A DNA stretch of 64,000 nucleotides from contig CM055610.1 in NCBI GenBank assembly GCA_029379385.1, positions 18,067,422 to 18,131,421 on the forward strand. The letters are read 5' to 3'. Every line of letters begins with the position of its first letter. Positions within the stretch are counted from its first letter, which is position 1. The translations under genes and the position numbers were made by a program. Below, one piece after another: positions 1 through 11,774 of this stretch. Under the pieces are notes generated by a model. The model was given only the letters and a program-made list of their open reading frames with translations. It did not search any database and was not told where the DNA came from. This DNA is from Quillaja saponaria (taxonomy: Eukaryota; Streptophyta; Magnoliopsida; Fabales; Quillajaceae).

Positions 1-257
1 TTATTTTTAAAATATTTCAAAAATAATAAGTCATTTAATACATGTTACTAAAATCATAATCAAGTAAATTTTTTTAAAATTTATCTTAAATGTATTATTA
101 AGAAATTAATTAATGTAATAAATAATTTATTATTTTTAAAATTTTTAAGAAATTTTTTAATAATTACCTTTAGAATTTAAAACATTCTAAAAGATTAAAT
201 AATTAAATTTATAATACTGAAATTATGAAAATTACCATAGTAAAATTAAAAAAAAAT

Positions 258-265
258 TATATACA
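258..265 (+). promoter_or_regulatory. TATA-like box upstream of HPPD
   Basis: TATATACA lies about 75 bases before the first in-frame ATG (338) and about 280 bases before the family-typical ATG (542). If transcription starts near 290, a transcript would include both starts. The surroundings are very AT-rich, so a chance match is quite possible. Confidence 0.35.
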
Positions 266-541
266 CTCTAATTATTGTATTTTTCTAAAATTCTTCACCT
301 TGACCCACTGAAATATCCTGTCCTTTCCATGTGCTGAATGAATGAAGGGATGGAAACATCACTAGTTAATCCAAGTATTCTGAGTATCTTCCATTTGGCA
401 AAGCTTCGGACATATTCAACCATCCATTCCTTTCCCGCCACCAGAAACGACAATAACCGTACACTGTCTCCTTTGGCAGGGGCAGCATTCTCTGCAATAA
501 CTACAACGACGAAGAAGAAGACCCAGCAGAGGCAGAAACAA

Positions 542-2270
542 ATGGGAAAGCAAAACGACAGCGTATCTGCACCATCCAATGATTTCAAGCTTAAGGGGTT
601 TAAAAACTTCGTCCGTACAAACCCTCGGTCCGACCGGTTCACTGTGAAGCGGTTCCATCACATCGAGTTTTGGTGCACTGATGCCAGCAACACTGCTCGC
701 CGGTTTTCATGGGGTTTGGGTATGCATCAAGTGGCAAAGTCAGACCTTTCCACTGGGAACCTCACTCACGCCTCTTACCTTCTTCGCTCCGGTGAACTCT
801 GTTTTCTCTTCACAGCTCCTTACTCTCCTTCCATTGCTGCACAGGAGAATGTGGGACCCACTGCTACTGCCTCGATTCCGACCTTTGATCATGCAGCTTG
901 CCGTGCCTTCTCTGCCTCTCACGGCCTAGCAGTCCGTTCGATTGCAATGGAGGTCGAGGATGCTGAAATTGCCTTCAGTAACAGCGTTGCTAACGGCGCC
1001 AAACCCTCATCGCAGCCGATAATCCTCGACAACCGTGCTGTCATTGCCGAAGTCCAACTTTACGGTGACGTCGTATTGCGCTACATCAGTTACAAGAACC
1101 CATCGCAAAGATCCGACCGGAATCCTGATTCTTGGTTTTTGCCCAAATTCGAACAAATGGATGAGCTTTCTTCGTATCCTTTGGATTTCGGGATCCGACG
1201 GCTAGATCATGCAGTGGGTAACGTGCCGGAATTGGCTCGAGCTCTCGCTTATGTCAAGCAATTCACTGGGTTTCACGAATTTGCTGAGTTCACTGCAGAG
1301 GACGTGGGGACGAGTGAGAGCGGATTGAACTCGTCTGTGCTAGCCAATAATGAAGAAACGTTGTTGTTGCCAATCAATGAACCGGTGTTTGGGACGAAGA
1401 GAAAGAGTCAGATACAAACGTATTTGGAGCACAATGAAGGAGCAGGGGTGCAACATTTGGCTTTGATGAGTGAGGACATTTTCAAGACTTTGAGGGAGAT
1501 GAGGAGGCGAAGTGGGATTGGTGGGTTCGAGTTCATGCCATCACCTCCACCTACGTATTTCAAGAATTTGAAGAGTCGAGCTGGTGATGTATTGACTAAT
1601 GAGCAGATTAAGGAATGTGAGGAACTTGGGATTTTGGTGGATAGAGATGATCAGGGGACTCTGCTTCAGATTTTCACTAAGCCTGTTGGTGACAGGTAAC
1701 TAATCTTATAAAAATCTTCCTTCTTTTTATTTTTATTTTTTATAGCTATTTCGCTGAACTCTTAATATTTATGATGTGAAATTTGTATGTGTCTATAATT
1801 TTTAAATTGGATTATTGAATGGTGCATTTTGATTTGGATTACGTTATACGGATGAAAGAAGCTTCCCCTTCCCACAAGCCTGCAAATCTACAACAATTTG
1901 AGGTTCAACTAGTTTACCCAATTCCTTTGGAGTTGAATACTCGAACTTTCCCTCATAGGAGGAAGATAATGACCCTAGTTCTCTAAGTTCTGTTGGATAT
2001 CTAGGCAGTTTGCCTTCTTACTAAGAAATATTTTGTTAATATAGACTTTGTACTAATTGTCTTTTTTCATATCAAATGGCCAGGCCAACCATATTTATAG
2101 AGATTATTCAGAGGGTTGGATGCATGCTCAAGGATGACAAAGGGAACGTATACCAGAAGGGTGGATGTGGAGGTTTTGGGAAGGGAAACTTCTCAGAGCT
2201 TTTCAAATCCATTGAGGAATACGAGAAGATGCTTGAAGCTAAACGGATTGCTGAGTTAAGCACAACTTAA
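542..2270 (+). CDS. HPPD: 4-hydroxyphenylpyruvate dioxygenase (2 exons)
   Basis: This enzyme converts 4-hydroxyphenylpyruvate and O2 to homogentisate, the precursor of plastoquinone and tocopherols and a step of tyrosine breakdown. The exons are 542-1695 and 2084-2270, joined through a GT-AG intron that splits an Arg codon, giving 446 aa, the usual plant length. Two vicinal-oxygen-chelate domains are evident. The Fe(II) ligands appear as His223 (in RRLDHAV), His305 (GVQHLAL) and Glu391 (IFIEII, exon 2); their spacing matches the known plant enzyme. The C-terminal gate helix region KGGCGGFGKGNF is intact. The start at 542 (MGKQNDS) was chosen by family length. The frame stays open upstream to an ATG at 338, adding 68 residues that are rich in Ser/Thr and basic residues and look like a plastid leader, so a longer isoform is possible. 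The next gene, the GDSL esterase, is convergent. Confidence 0.96.
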
Positions 2271-3318
2271 AATCTTGCAAGTGCAATCCTACTAGTACAA
2301 GTGAGGTATTTGCTGAAGTCAGAATGGTCTAATTACTTCATCTCAAGAAATAAGTGGAACTATGAGAAGTTACACATCATAATAAGAATCACCACTTGTA
2401 CCATTTTCATTATGATTGTAACTTTTCAAGAGGTGTTTTTTGACTGGAATTTTCCAAGAATGCAACAACTTTTGTTCTGAGTTCTGAGTTCTGAGTTCTG
2501 ACCATGATGAATGCTAATTATTTAACAGCCATACTTTCTCAGGACACTTTCCTTTCACTTGGTTCTGGAAAGTAAAGTACCCACTTATTTGTTGATAACT
2601 AAACAATTTATTTGTGTGCTTGAAAACCTTCGGGACTTTGACGTCCTGCTCAACAATTTTTTTTGGTGTACATTAATGACAATCAGGATGTTCGATGCAT
2701 AATTACATTCTAGTCAATGACTGATAAATGATATGGAGTACTTTGGCATTATTCAACATTATTATTCATGTTTCTGTGAATGAGAATACATAATCTACTA
2801 GATATATTTGTTTAGAAAGTTAGAAACTAAAATGGAGGAAAAATACTTCATCTAATCTCTTCTGTGATATGAACTTGCAAGACTATTGCGGTTATGGCAA
2901 CTGGCAAGTGACTATGGGAGCTTCTCCATGTGTTACTTCACCTTCTTGCAGCTGGATGAATAGAGCACCATTTCTAGACGTATGAAGGAATTTGACCTTT
3001 CTAAAATTTTACTGACTTTGCTTTCTTCAAAGGATAGGAGAAAGGAAAAGAATAATTGTGTTCCCTATATTTAGTGATATTTTTCTTTTAGGTGAATATT
3101 TGAATTGATGGTATTTTTCGGGTTTACATTAGTGGTATTCTTACTGATAATCTTCAAAGGCTCATGCTGTTTGTCTAACTAATACTGCCAAGCACAGAAT
3201 AGGAAAAGACAAAGAGAACAGGAGAAAATAATAAAAATCACTGAGATTTCTTCCCATTAATATAGGATTTTAATATCCCACTGAACAGCACAACATGATA
3301 TCTGATTGTTATACCAAA
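2271..3318. other. Spacer between HPPD and the GDSL gene
   Basis: This interval holds the convergent 3' untranslated regions of HPPD (+) and the GDSL esterase (-). I see no coding exon in it. The only distinct structure is the short tandem repeat at 2474-2501. Confidence 0.6.
2474..2501. repeat. Four perfect tandem copies of GTTCTGA
   Basis: The 7-base unit GTTCTGA occurs four times in direct succession just downstream of HPPD. It is a simple minisatellite with no evident role. Confidence 0.9.
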
Positions 3319-4939
3319 TCAAAGAAACTTTGCCAGATAGTTCTTAACTAAATGATTTGAGATGATTTGACTTGTCTTCTGTGAAGGATGGAAGGAATCC
3401 CAAAATACATATTTGTTTGCATCTGTGCATGTAAATCGATTATAGAGATCGCATAAAGAACCCATTTCAAATCTCCCTGTTCCACAGCATCCCTGTTCTG
3501 TGACCTCAAATCCTGCTTATCAAAAAATAATATTTGAAAACTGACCTTCTATTACTACATAAATCATTAAAATCTAGAGGTCCAAATCGAAATCTGAGAC
3601 TAAATTCACTCTTGCAGACACTGTCTAAACTGAATTTCAAGAGGGATTTAAACTGGTCATGCTATTCTTTGATGGGAATACTCAAGAAGATAGAGAGACA
3701 GATAACTTGGAGTCAGAGCTAGACAGAGCATGAAGTTAACATTTGTAAGGACTTTTTTTTTGTTTGAGTTGTGCTTCCTTCAATGTTATTTTTTCTGTTA
3801 TTGTTGCAGTGGAAAATTGTGTGTCAGAAAGCAGAGAATGAAAAACTTACCATAAACAGAAGGTTTTCTAATGATATGCAAGAAAATGTCGTATGCATTT
3901 GCAGATACCAGTTGAAGCCCTGGCAGCTCCTTGTTCATCTTTGACACCAAAGTCTTCAACTTTCCGTTAAATTCCAAAGCTAGAATGTTGTATCCCTCCA
4001 TACAGCCATTATCTTCCAGTATGTTGTTTGTCCTCTCCAATGGCAAACAACCCATTGGAGGCAACCCAGTCAGGGAAATTTTACGGGCTCCAAGACTGTG
4101 AAGTTCCTTAATGAAATTCTGGGCTAGTCCTACCAGAAAATCTTGATACTGCTGAGGGGTGAACTGCATCCGACGTTCGAGTAATGCATAATAGTTCTCA
4201 AGGAAATCATTTGTTCCTATGCTAATTAAATATAGAGCCTCTCTTAGTATTTCATTTGCCTTCTTAGAACCAGCATATGCTCTCAATTTCGTTTGGTAAT
4301 CCTTGTAGTACTCAACTTCCTTCCACAGCGGTATGACATTCTGCAAAAACATATATTCTGTTTATATTACTTTCAGAAAAGGTATGATAACCTGCAAAAG
4401 AAGCATTTATATACCCAAAAAGCTGACAAGATTATATCCTAGAATTAAAATCTTGTGATGCATTGTGATCAAGGTTTTGTACAAAATGATAGTATTGGTT
4501 TTGTTTGTTTGACAAAAAACAGAAATATATGCATTGTCAAATGCAAAGTGATTGAACGAATTCTTACCAACACATCAGAAGTGGCATTATCATAGCCAGT
4601 TCCAGCTGAGGCAAAGCAAACTCCAGTAGCAAAATCTGATATGTCGTACATTGGATCTAAGTAAGCAGGAATTGTAGGCTTGAGGCCAAAGGCCTCAGAG
4701 ATGAAGTCAGGGGAAATGCGGCCATTAGAGAAGCGTCCTGTGGCTACCCCACCTAGAAAATCACGACCATAAGGCTGAAAGTTGCTTCTCGCAATTGTTG
4801 GAATCTGATTGTTGTTACCTGAGTCCACTGATGAGTCCCCAAACACTATGACTGCTGGAACTTTAGCACTTGATTTCGCAAATAGTATTAAGATTTGGAT
4901 CAAGAAACACCCCCATGGAGTATAAATGTTGTATGCCAT
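3319..4939 (-). CDS. GDSL esterase/lipase (3 exons, complete)
   Basis: This is a secreted SGNH-hydrolase of the plant GDSL family; the individual substrate cannot be told from sequence. Exons on the minus strand are 4939-4568, 4340-3851 and 3512-3319, with GT-AG introns and consistent phases, giving 351 aa, the usual family size. A hydrophobic signal peptide covers about residues 1-26. Block I is FGDSSVDSGN with the nucleophile Ser36, block III is GTNDF with Asn168, and block V is WDSFHPS with Asp326 and His329, so all catalytic residues are present. Exon 3 is too short to stand out as an open frame; it was recognised from GCCGTGRFEMG and KYVFWDSFHP. The large second intron and the upstream flank contain opposite-strand coiled-coil-like fragments (see findings). 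Confidence 0.92.
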
Positions 4940-5165
4940 TCCTACTTGTCCTCAGCTTCTGTCTTGCTGCAGGGTGAGACCTCTGATTATTACTGGGTAA
5001 TACTAGTGAGAGCTGCCAGCATACTAGGCCAATGAGGTTCAGGGCATAATTGTAGGAAGAATACAATTGTGCATGCAGAAAACTGCTTTTCTAAGCTGTG
5101 GAAGGAAAATGAGGTGTTAAAAGATGACTTGAAAGAATACATACAAGCAATGAAGAAAATGGTAA
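3600..5165 (+). pseudogene. Possible relics of a coiled-coil gene around the GDSL gene
   Basis: Three plus-strand stretches read like decayed exons. One near 3665-3745 contains LESELDRA in one frame and TEHEVNIC in another, followed by a GTAAGG donor-like site. One at 3812-3852 follows a TTGTTGCAG acceptor and reads WKIVCQKAENEKLT. One at 5018-5160 ends in a donor-like GTAAGG and contains SKLWKENEVLKDDLKEY with a stop codon upstream in the same frame. The Glu/Lys/Leu-rich heptad style suggests a coiled-coil protein. The frames are interrupted and partly overlap GDSL sequence, so this is a tentative call and I do not recognise the parent gene. Confidence 0.3.
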
Positions 5166-6525
5166 GGTCCCAGACTCCCGGGGTAGTAGCCCCATTGGCA
5201 TTACAGGTGAATTTGAGCAAATTTATGATGCAATAAATGGACTGAAATGTGACAGGTTATTGAAATGTCTAGTTGTGTTGTCATTTTCTACAATCATTAT
5301 TAATATTGGTACTATCATTTTTTTTACTTCAATACACATTAACAGCCACTAGTAATGTAAATATACTGCTGCATTAGACAAAAAATAAGAAGAAAAAAAT
5401 AATAATTATCTGTATACTATTCTTTTCTGATCAAGTTTATTTACTGTCTAGCTAATTGATCATATGCATCACTAGCTGGTTCAATACAGGAAGAATGACC
5501 GAGTGAAGATTCCCAACATGGAAAGTGGCTATAGCTTGGTAATCATAAATGAAATAATGAGATCCTTTCAAGCTTTAAACACCCTTCTTAATAATGGAAT
5601 TTAATTATGTGTGGGCATTTAGTTGAAGAGGGATATATGCTGACGGAGAAATCTTACTTGTCTTAAACAGAAGAAACTAATTGCTTCTGTCTCTAAACAA
5701 TTCTGATTTCTTGAAGAGTCATAAGCATATAGTGCTCTAAATCTGTCAATCTGTTGTGAACTTGTGGCATTTTTTAGTTGTATTTGGTTAGACTTGGTTC
5801 AGTAGGGTAAGTTTCGGGTCATATAAATGAAGGAAGAGGGAAAAGAAACCTTGAGCATTAACATCGGCTAGGTCTGGTATATATGGACCACTCTTGCTCT
5901 ATTTATTTCATTCAGCAAGAGTAGGACTACTCTAATCTATTTATATTTTTCCTTAAAGATTGTAATTCCTTTTTCTTTTTAGAAATTTGGGTAAAATTCG
6001 AAGGCATGTTTTTAAAAGATTTGTCAATAAAATCTGAATAATTTGTAGCCTTTCATGCTTGCGTAAACAAAAAATTTGAATCAACTACCATGTCACATAA
6101 TCAAAATTAACAGTGACGTTGATAGAGGAAGCATGAAGTATGAAGAACCCTCCCCACCTAAAACTAAGGCAAATTGAAGCTCCATAGGTTCTGGTAATTA
6201 AATACTAATTAGTTTGTTTTATTTCTTAATAGTTTTATATTTATTTTATTTGGGGTCAAAGTTTTATTTTTATTACTGATGAATAACATTCACCAAGTCA
6301 AATGCATAAATCTATAAAGAAATCATCTATGCTCTTGCAGCTTTATCCCTGAATGATCACTTACACAAATACAAATTCAATATCAATGTATATAATATAA
6401 GCATGCTAATCTTAGATCATCATTTGTTCAACATTCCAAACTATCTAATTATTATCTTAAAAGTCAAATAATATATTAATGTTAATTACAATTATGATAA
6501 TTATTCCCATGCAAATGAAGAAAGT
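4940..6525. other. Spacer upstream of the GDSL gene
   Basis: This interval holds the presumed minus-strand GDSL promoter and AT-rich sequence. Apart from the coiled-coil-like stretch near 5018-5160 I see no exon. Confidence 0.5.
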
Positions 6526-6568
6526 ATATATATATATAGAGCTTCCATATGTGTTGGGATAACATGCA

Positions 6569-6885
6569 ATGATCTTAAGCAAAGTGTTTGACATTAAGGA
6601 AACAGTAGCGTTCCCGATCAAAAAAGAAGGAAGAAAGTCGCAGAGGTGTTCCAGTTCTAGTAGGCAAAGACGAAGATGATATGGAAAAGGTTTGGGTACC
6701 AATCAAAGTTATTCATCACCCTGCCATTGTTGACTTACTTGAGCAATCTGCCGGTGAGTTCAGTTACCAGCAAGGTGTGCTCAAAATCTCATATGATGCC
6801 AACATATTCAAAAGCATTGTTGACAAGATTTCCAACAAGTCATTGCAACATATGTATACGTACCATTTTTATTTTTATTTTCTAA
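6569..6885 (+). pseudogene. SAUR-like auxin-responsive protein, frame disrupted
   Basis: From about 6632 the frame reads GVPVLVGKDEDDMEKVWVP, then IKVIHHPAIVDLLEQS, AGEFSYQQGVLKISYD and ANIFKSIVDKIS. This matches the small SAUR domain, with its (N/H)HP..LL.QS..E(F/Y) core and C-terminal helix. SAURs are small, usually intronless auxin-induced proteins. Upstream in this frame there is a TAG (about 6609) before any ATG. The plausible start at 6569, after a TATATATA stretch at 6525-6538, is in a different frame, and the two would connect if one base were extra around the A-run near 6621. The frame also runs past the usual C-terminus into low-complexity sequence. A pseudogene or a consensus error are both possible. 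Confidence 0.5.
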
Positions 6886-7007
6886 ATGAGGAGATTAGAG
6901 TTCGAACTCACAATATGTGGAGGAAGAAGAGCTTAAAATCTGGTTTTTTGTCAAGTGAACTAAGTTCTGGCTATTTATACATACCAAACGTTAGTCTATC
7001 AAAATAA

Positions 7008-9552
7008 TCTCTCTCTAACTAAATAATTAGAATTTTATTATTATTCTTACTTGTTCTTATAATTAATTATTTTATGCGAACAAGTACAATAAATTTGTGA
7101 AAAAACACTTGCTAATGTGACTCTTATAACACTCGTTTTTATATATCCATTACAAAAAAAACAGATGAAAATTCAGGTATAAGTATTTATACATATATAC
7201 AATGATCAAGAGTATGTAATCTCTATTGTGTATATATATATATATATATATAATGATCAAGAGTATGTAATCTGTATCGTGCAGCCTCTAGAATAAATTA
7301 TGCTGCATGTTTAACAATGACATAAACATTATTGTCAATCATTTTTTAAAAGTTGACTTAGATATTATATAATAATGTTAAATTGCAAGATATTCTGGTG
7401 TATATTCTAAGTTTGAAATATAAAGACATGACTCACAATTATCATTTATCAAATGGACAAAGTACATATATAATTCTTACCAAAAAAAAAAAACATAGTA
7501 TATATAATTAATTAAATAGATTATAATCTAGTTATGAAATTGTTGTTAAGTGTAAAAACTCCCAACAATCATCCATGGATTAAATTTTTTTCTTTTAGAG
7601 GAAATGAAAATTATCATTAATTAAGAAATAAGTTTAACCGTACTTATAGTATAAGGGAAAAATTGTTATACTCAAATCAGATTTAATGTTACAATATAAA
7701 TTTTAACTTTATTTCTTCTAACTAAAAGACATATTAAAGTATACTCTTTGCATGTATAAAGTGAAAAATGATGACCAATATTTTTATTAAAGTAGATCTA
7801 CACCACAAGTATTATAGTGATTTGATAGTTATTGTTCATATAACATTTTAGATAAAAAAAAAAAAAAAAAAACTCTTAATAAAAGAGAGATATAAGATGG
7901 GAATATGGGATGTATTGCAACAAAACTTTCAAAATAAAAGAATCAAACTCCATTATGAAAACGAAAAAAACAATCTCAAGATTTATTGTAATAATAAACA
8001 AATGTGAGAAAACTAACACCACAACCTTTAGTTTTATCCTAAAAATAGCTAGATAATAAGGTTGATTTATTCAAAAACAAAAAAAAATTAAAGTTGGCAA
8101 AAGCGGAGAGTTTTGAAGAAAAGGCTAAAAAAATTCTAGAGGTCACCCATGGATTAATTAATCCTTGATGAAATCTTGAGCTTTTAGTACCAGGTTCAAA
8201 TATTATAAAAATGGCCAGATTCACACATTAATTATTTCACACCCAAAAAAAAACTTTTTCTATATTTTACAGAAATAATTACACAGAGCTACACTCAATA
8301 ATTCTATGATCTACAACAAAACATTATTTATATTTACTAACCAAACTCTAAAAGGGAATAAGTGAATAACCCCATTTTATATGTTGGCATTTCAGTTTAA
8401 AATATGATTTGTTTTTCTATAAATTAGGACATGAGTAAGTTTTGCAAATAAATTAGAGGTCTGTATATGTTTTATGATTGAAAAAAAAAAAGAGTTTTAA
8501 TATATTTTTATTTATAATGCAAAAAAAAAAATGTAATTTGATTTGTTAATATTATACATGTCTAGCTTATATTTCTTTATGAACTTTTCATCTTTCCTTT
8601 TCAATTGTCTTCTTCACAACTAAAATCCCATCCTCCCATCAAAACTTTTTCACATGGGGAAGCTGAAATTGTAGTAGAAGGGAAAGTCTCATGGTGCCAC
8701 ATTTGGGAATTAGGGGGTAAGGTACCAACATGCCAAAGAGAACCTAAGAGGGCGCATTTCATATACACGGTAACACTCTAAACGGCCCATGAAATCCAAG
8801 CTATAGTCTCTTGAAATTGCACTTTATCTGGTTCATCAATGGTGTTTTAATGCATTTTCTATAAATTTTGAATCAATGCTTTATGTGTATAATGTGTGAT
8901 AAACCTGCAGTAAATGTATGTAAACTGTTTGATGTAATGACTCAATCGTGCTCTGTACATTTGTTATAGGACATGGATGACTGAAGGCTAAGAGTTCTAT
9001 TTGGAACTTGTGCAATTGATGAGAGAACCTTTGACTTCAGGTACGAGCTTCATCTCATTGAACCTACATGATTTGTGTAATTTCTAGACACAACTATTGT
9101 GGGTAGCAAAATTTATAACTTCATATAGCCTGAGTCGCACATTTGCAACAACCTGATGAGGTTACACCCAGCCAACTCTCCTTTTCCATTACAATTGGGC
9201 TAATGACCGGAACATCCTAATAAAAGCAATGTTCTTGACGATTGTTATGGACCCAACTGCGCAAGGATACACATTTAGTGTTCTTACTTTAGTTTTCCAT
9301 TTTACACATGAAGAAGTATTTGCTCGCCAAATTGTGATTTTGACTACATATTATGGTGTTAGTAGCAGAATCTCATTGCTTATACAGTTGTCACTCTTAT
9401 AGTCGCAATTTATAAAACACTATTCTGTGGATGTCTTGATAGTAGGCTGAACAAGTAAGGAATTAATCCACCCCTTTGCTTTAGGTACTTGAGGAGTTTG
9501 GCTATCTCCATGCTGCTAAATGGCATACTCCAGACGTGGACCATATTATTAT
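7008..9552. other. AT-rich spacer, no gene seen
   Basis: Long A/T runs, dinucleotide tracts and no exon-like reading frame. A 30-base direct repeat starting AATGATCAAGAGTATGTAAT occurs at 7201-7230 and 7252-7281, separated by a (TA)n tract. Confidence 0.6.
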
Positions 9553-9826
9553 TTACTTCTTATTCCTCTGTGTGATGAGAATAGGCCTATACAAGTAATG
9601 AATAAATCCATTCGGGGAACTTTGGGGTATTAAGTGATGTAGTTGTCTCCCTCCTGGTACATAGATTATAGATAGTCCGGCCCTTGCAATGTTCGTAGAA
9701 ATTTCTGCGAAAGCCTGAGAATGAGATAAAGGAAAAATGGCCACCAGAAGTTCTTCATTCATCTTCCATGTTTTTTCAATGCACCAAAGACCTCACACGC
9801 TCATGGGAACATCACCTGAATCACTC
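9553..9826 (-). pseudogene. Terpene synthase terminal-exon relic
   Basis: On the minus strand this copy aligns with the last exon (11873-12178) of the intact terpene synthase. It begins with an acceptor-like CAG and SGDVP, then has a stop and an internal deletion where the intact exon encodes the [15 protein letters not shown] region. It resumes as KTWKMNEELLVA, continues AFAEISTNIARAGLS and ends QRNKK. The DNA shared with the intact copy includes GTTGTCTCCCTCCTGGTACAT. No other terpene synthase exons accompany it, so it is a partial duplicate that cannot make an enzyme. Confidence 0.8.
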
Positions 9827-9868
9827 TGTTTTTTAACCCAAAAACTTGAAATAAAAGTAAAACATGAT

Positions 9869-10005
9869 ACTTATCCTCTGAGCCGAATGATAGTGGCTTT
9901 GCTAGAGCAACAGATGGTCTAGCACAGTTAACTTTGAATTTGATTGGAGAAGACCACTGGATGGAGGAGGTTCCACCAGATATTGAATTTCTAGTTAACA
10001 CTGAT
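9869..10005 (+). other. Unrecognised exon-like fragment ending in a splice donor
   Basis: One plus-strand frame reads SSEPNDSGFARATDG, then LAQLTLNLIGEDHWMEEVPP and DIEFLVNTD, and ends just before GTAAGT at about 10006. The composition is protein-like, unlike the surrounding DNA. I do not recognise the family, and no partner exons were found before the stop upstream (about 9866). It may be a captured or decayed exon. Confidence 0.3.
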
Positions 10006-10010
10006 GTAAG

Positions 10011-11629
10011 TGTAACCCACTCGGGATCTCCTTGATTATTAAAGCGTAATAATCCAATACATTAATGTACATGTTAGAATATTTGTATTTGATTTATTGT
10101 GAGTAGGTGAATAAAATATTACGCAAAGTAAAGTTTACGTAATTGAATACTTGAATAAGTAAATATAGAAATAAAGTAAGAGTTAATTTTTATTATATAA
10201 TTATTTACTTGGAGCTTAAAAAAAATTTAATAATATAAAATATATATATATATATATATATTAGGAACTAATTTTGTTATATTATATTATTGACTAATTA
10301 TGACTTGAAGCAACATGTATATACGTATATATAATTTTTATGTGAAAATTGATTGTCCACCACCAATTTAAGGAGCAAAGCTAGACCATAAGCATATATT
10401 ATTATATCATATTATCTTTGCCTCTTTTCCTTTATCTACAGCAACCTAGTCTTCTTCTTTTCCACTCTTCGACCGTGTTCTGTCCCAAATACCATCTCCT
10501 GCCTTCTTCTTGCTTGAGCGTGAGTTTTCCATTTGTTGGCAGACAACTCAAGCTATTGGTAAGTTCTTATTGCTTTACTTTTGTTGGACACAGAAGCCTT
10601 GTTGTGGGGAGGGGGTTTATAGCAGAAAATTGGTTCAATTAAGAACAGCCAGCAGCTGTGAGGAATGTGGGGAGGGGGTTTATAGCAGGAAATAAAACCT
10701 CCCTTGGTTTTATTTCCTTGTTGTAGTTTTTCCTTGCCGCGAGGAATGTATTCCCTTTGAAGGTGTGAGTGTGTGGGTGTTAATAAGAGATATTAAGTAG
10801 AAGAGCAGCAACTCTGAATTGGAAGGAGAAGAAAACGAAACATAAAGAATTTAAGCAGCCAAGCATTAAGTAGAGACAAATATTCCATGATTTAATAAAG
10901 AAATCATCCTCACGCTTATGATGAGAAATATACAGATTCTTAATATATTTTTCTCTCAATAGGACTAGGTCCACTACTCCATTAGGATTTGTAAAAGGGA
11001 AACTAATTACAGGATTAGGGGAGAGATGTAATCTCTCCATTAATAAGCTTGGTGGGAAAATTTTGGGTACTGAAATTCTAACTTCTAAATCAGATGAGAA
11101 TGATAGGAAATAAAGAAACTTTGAAGAAAATGAGAATAAGAAATCTGTTGGACCTGCTAGAATTACTAATAAGGTTTGGAAAAGCTTAAATGAGATAGGA
11201 AGCATCTTGAAAGTGAATCTTGCATTATTGAAATTAGGTAGAAGTTGATTTATCTAGGTTTGATAAATTCAATAGCTAATTAAGAAACATGATATTGAAT
11301 TAATTAAATTTATTTTAAAATATTCGGATAAAGGGTTAAGGAGATTTAATTCTCAAGAAATATGTTTGGTGTAACTATGTATGATTTAGGAATTATGGAA
11401 ATTAACTTTGAAGTGGTCACTGAAGTGAGGCAGGGGAAGATTTTAACAAGCTGGATAAATCTTATATTTCAGTTGCTTTTGGAGCTGAATTAAAATAAGT
11501 GTTCAAAAGAGAAAGTGTAGCTTAGGATCTTGGGATGTTTTCTACGAAATTTCGTAGCTTGGTTCTAAGTATGTTGTGAGTTAGAGCTGTTAGGCTCTGG
11601 CCAGTCACGCCTCCATGAGGGGTGTCACA
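10011..11629. mobile_element. Candidate diverged solo LTR
   Basis: The segment starts TGTAACCCACTCGG and ends CCATGAGGGGTGTCACA, fitting TG...CA termini. Its end resembles the end of the better-supported LTR at 14705-17489 (CCAGTCACGCCTCCAT versus CCAGTCATATCTCCAT). Flanking pentamers are GTAAG and TAAAG, not identical, so a target duplication is not proven. No coding sequence is present. It contains the 12-base hairpin at 10688-10717 and a 21-base repeat GTGGGGAGGGGGTTTATAGCA near 10604 and 10667. Confidence 0.4.
10688..10717. repeat. Perfect 12-base inverted repeat
   Basis: GGAAATAAAACC and GGTTTTATTTCC flank a 6-base loop TCCCTT, giving a perfect stem. It lies inside the candidate LTR next to a duplicated G-rich motif and may be a fold-back in the element's transcript. 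Confidence 0.8.
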
Positions 11630-11774
11630 TAAAGATATCATTTCTTCTTAAAAAAACAGTAAATTACACATCTTGGTGCAAAGTACAGACCGTCTCATTT
11701 CTTGTCGTCACAAAATGATCACTTATTCCTTCCTTACCAAAAAAATAAATAAATAAATGAAAACATATTTCTTG

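Noticed and set aside
10780..11205. 141-aa minus-strand frame
   Set aside because: Low-complexity Ser/Phe/Leu-rich translation inside the candidate LTR with no family match.
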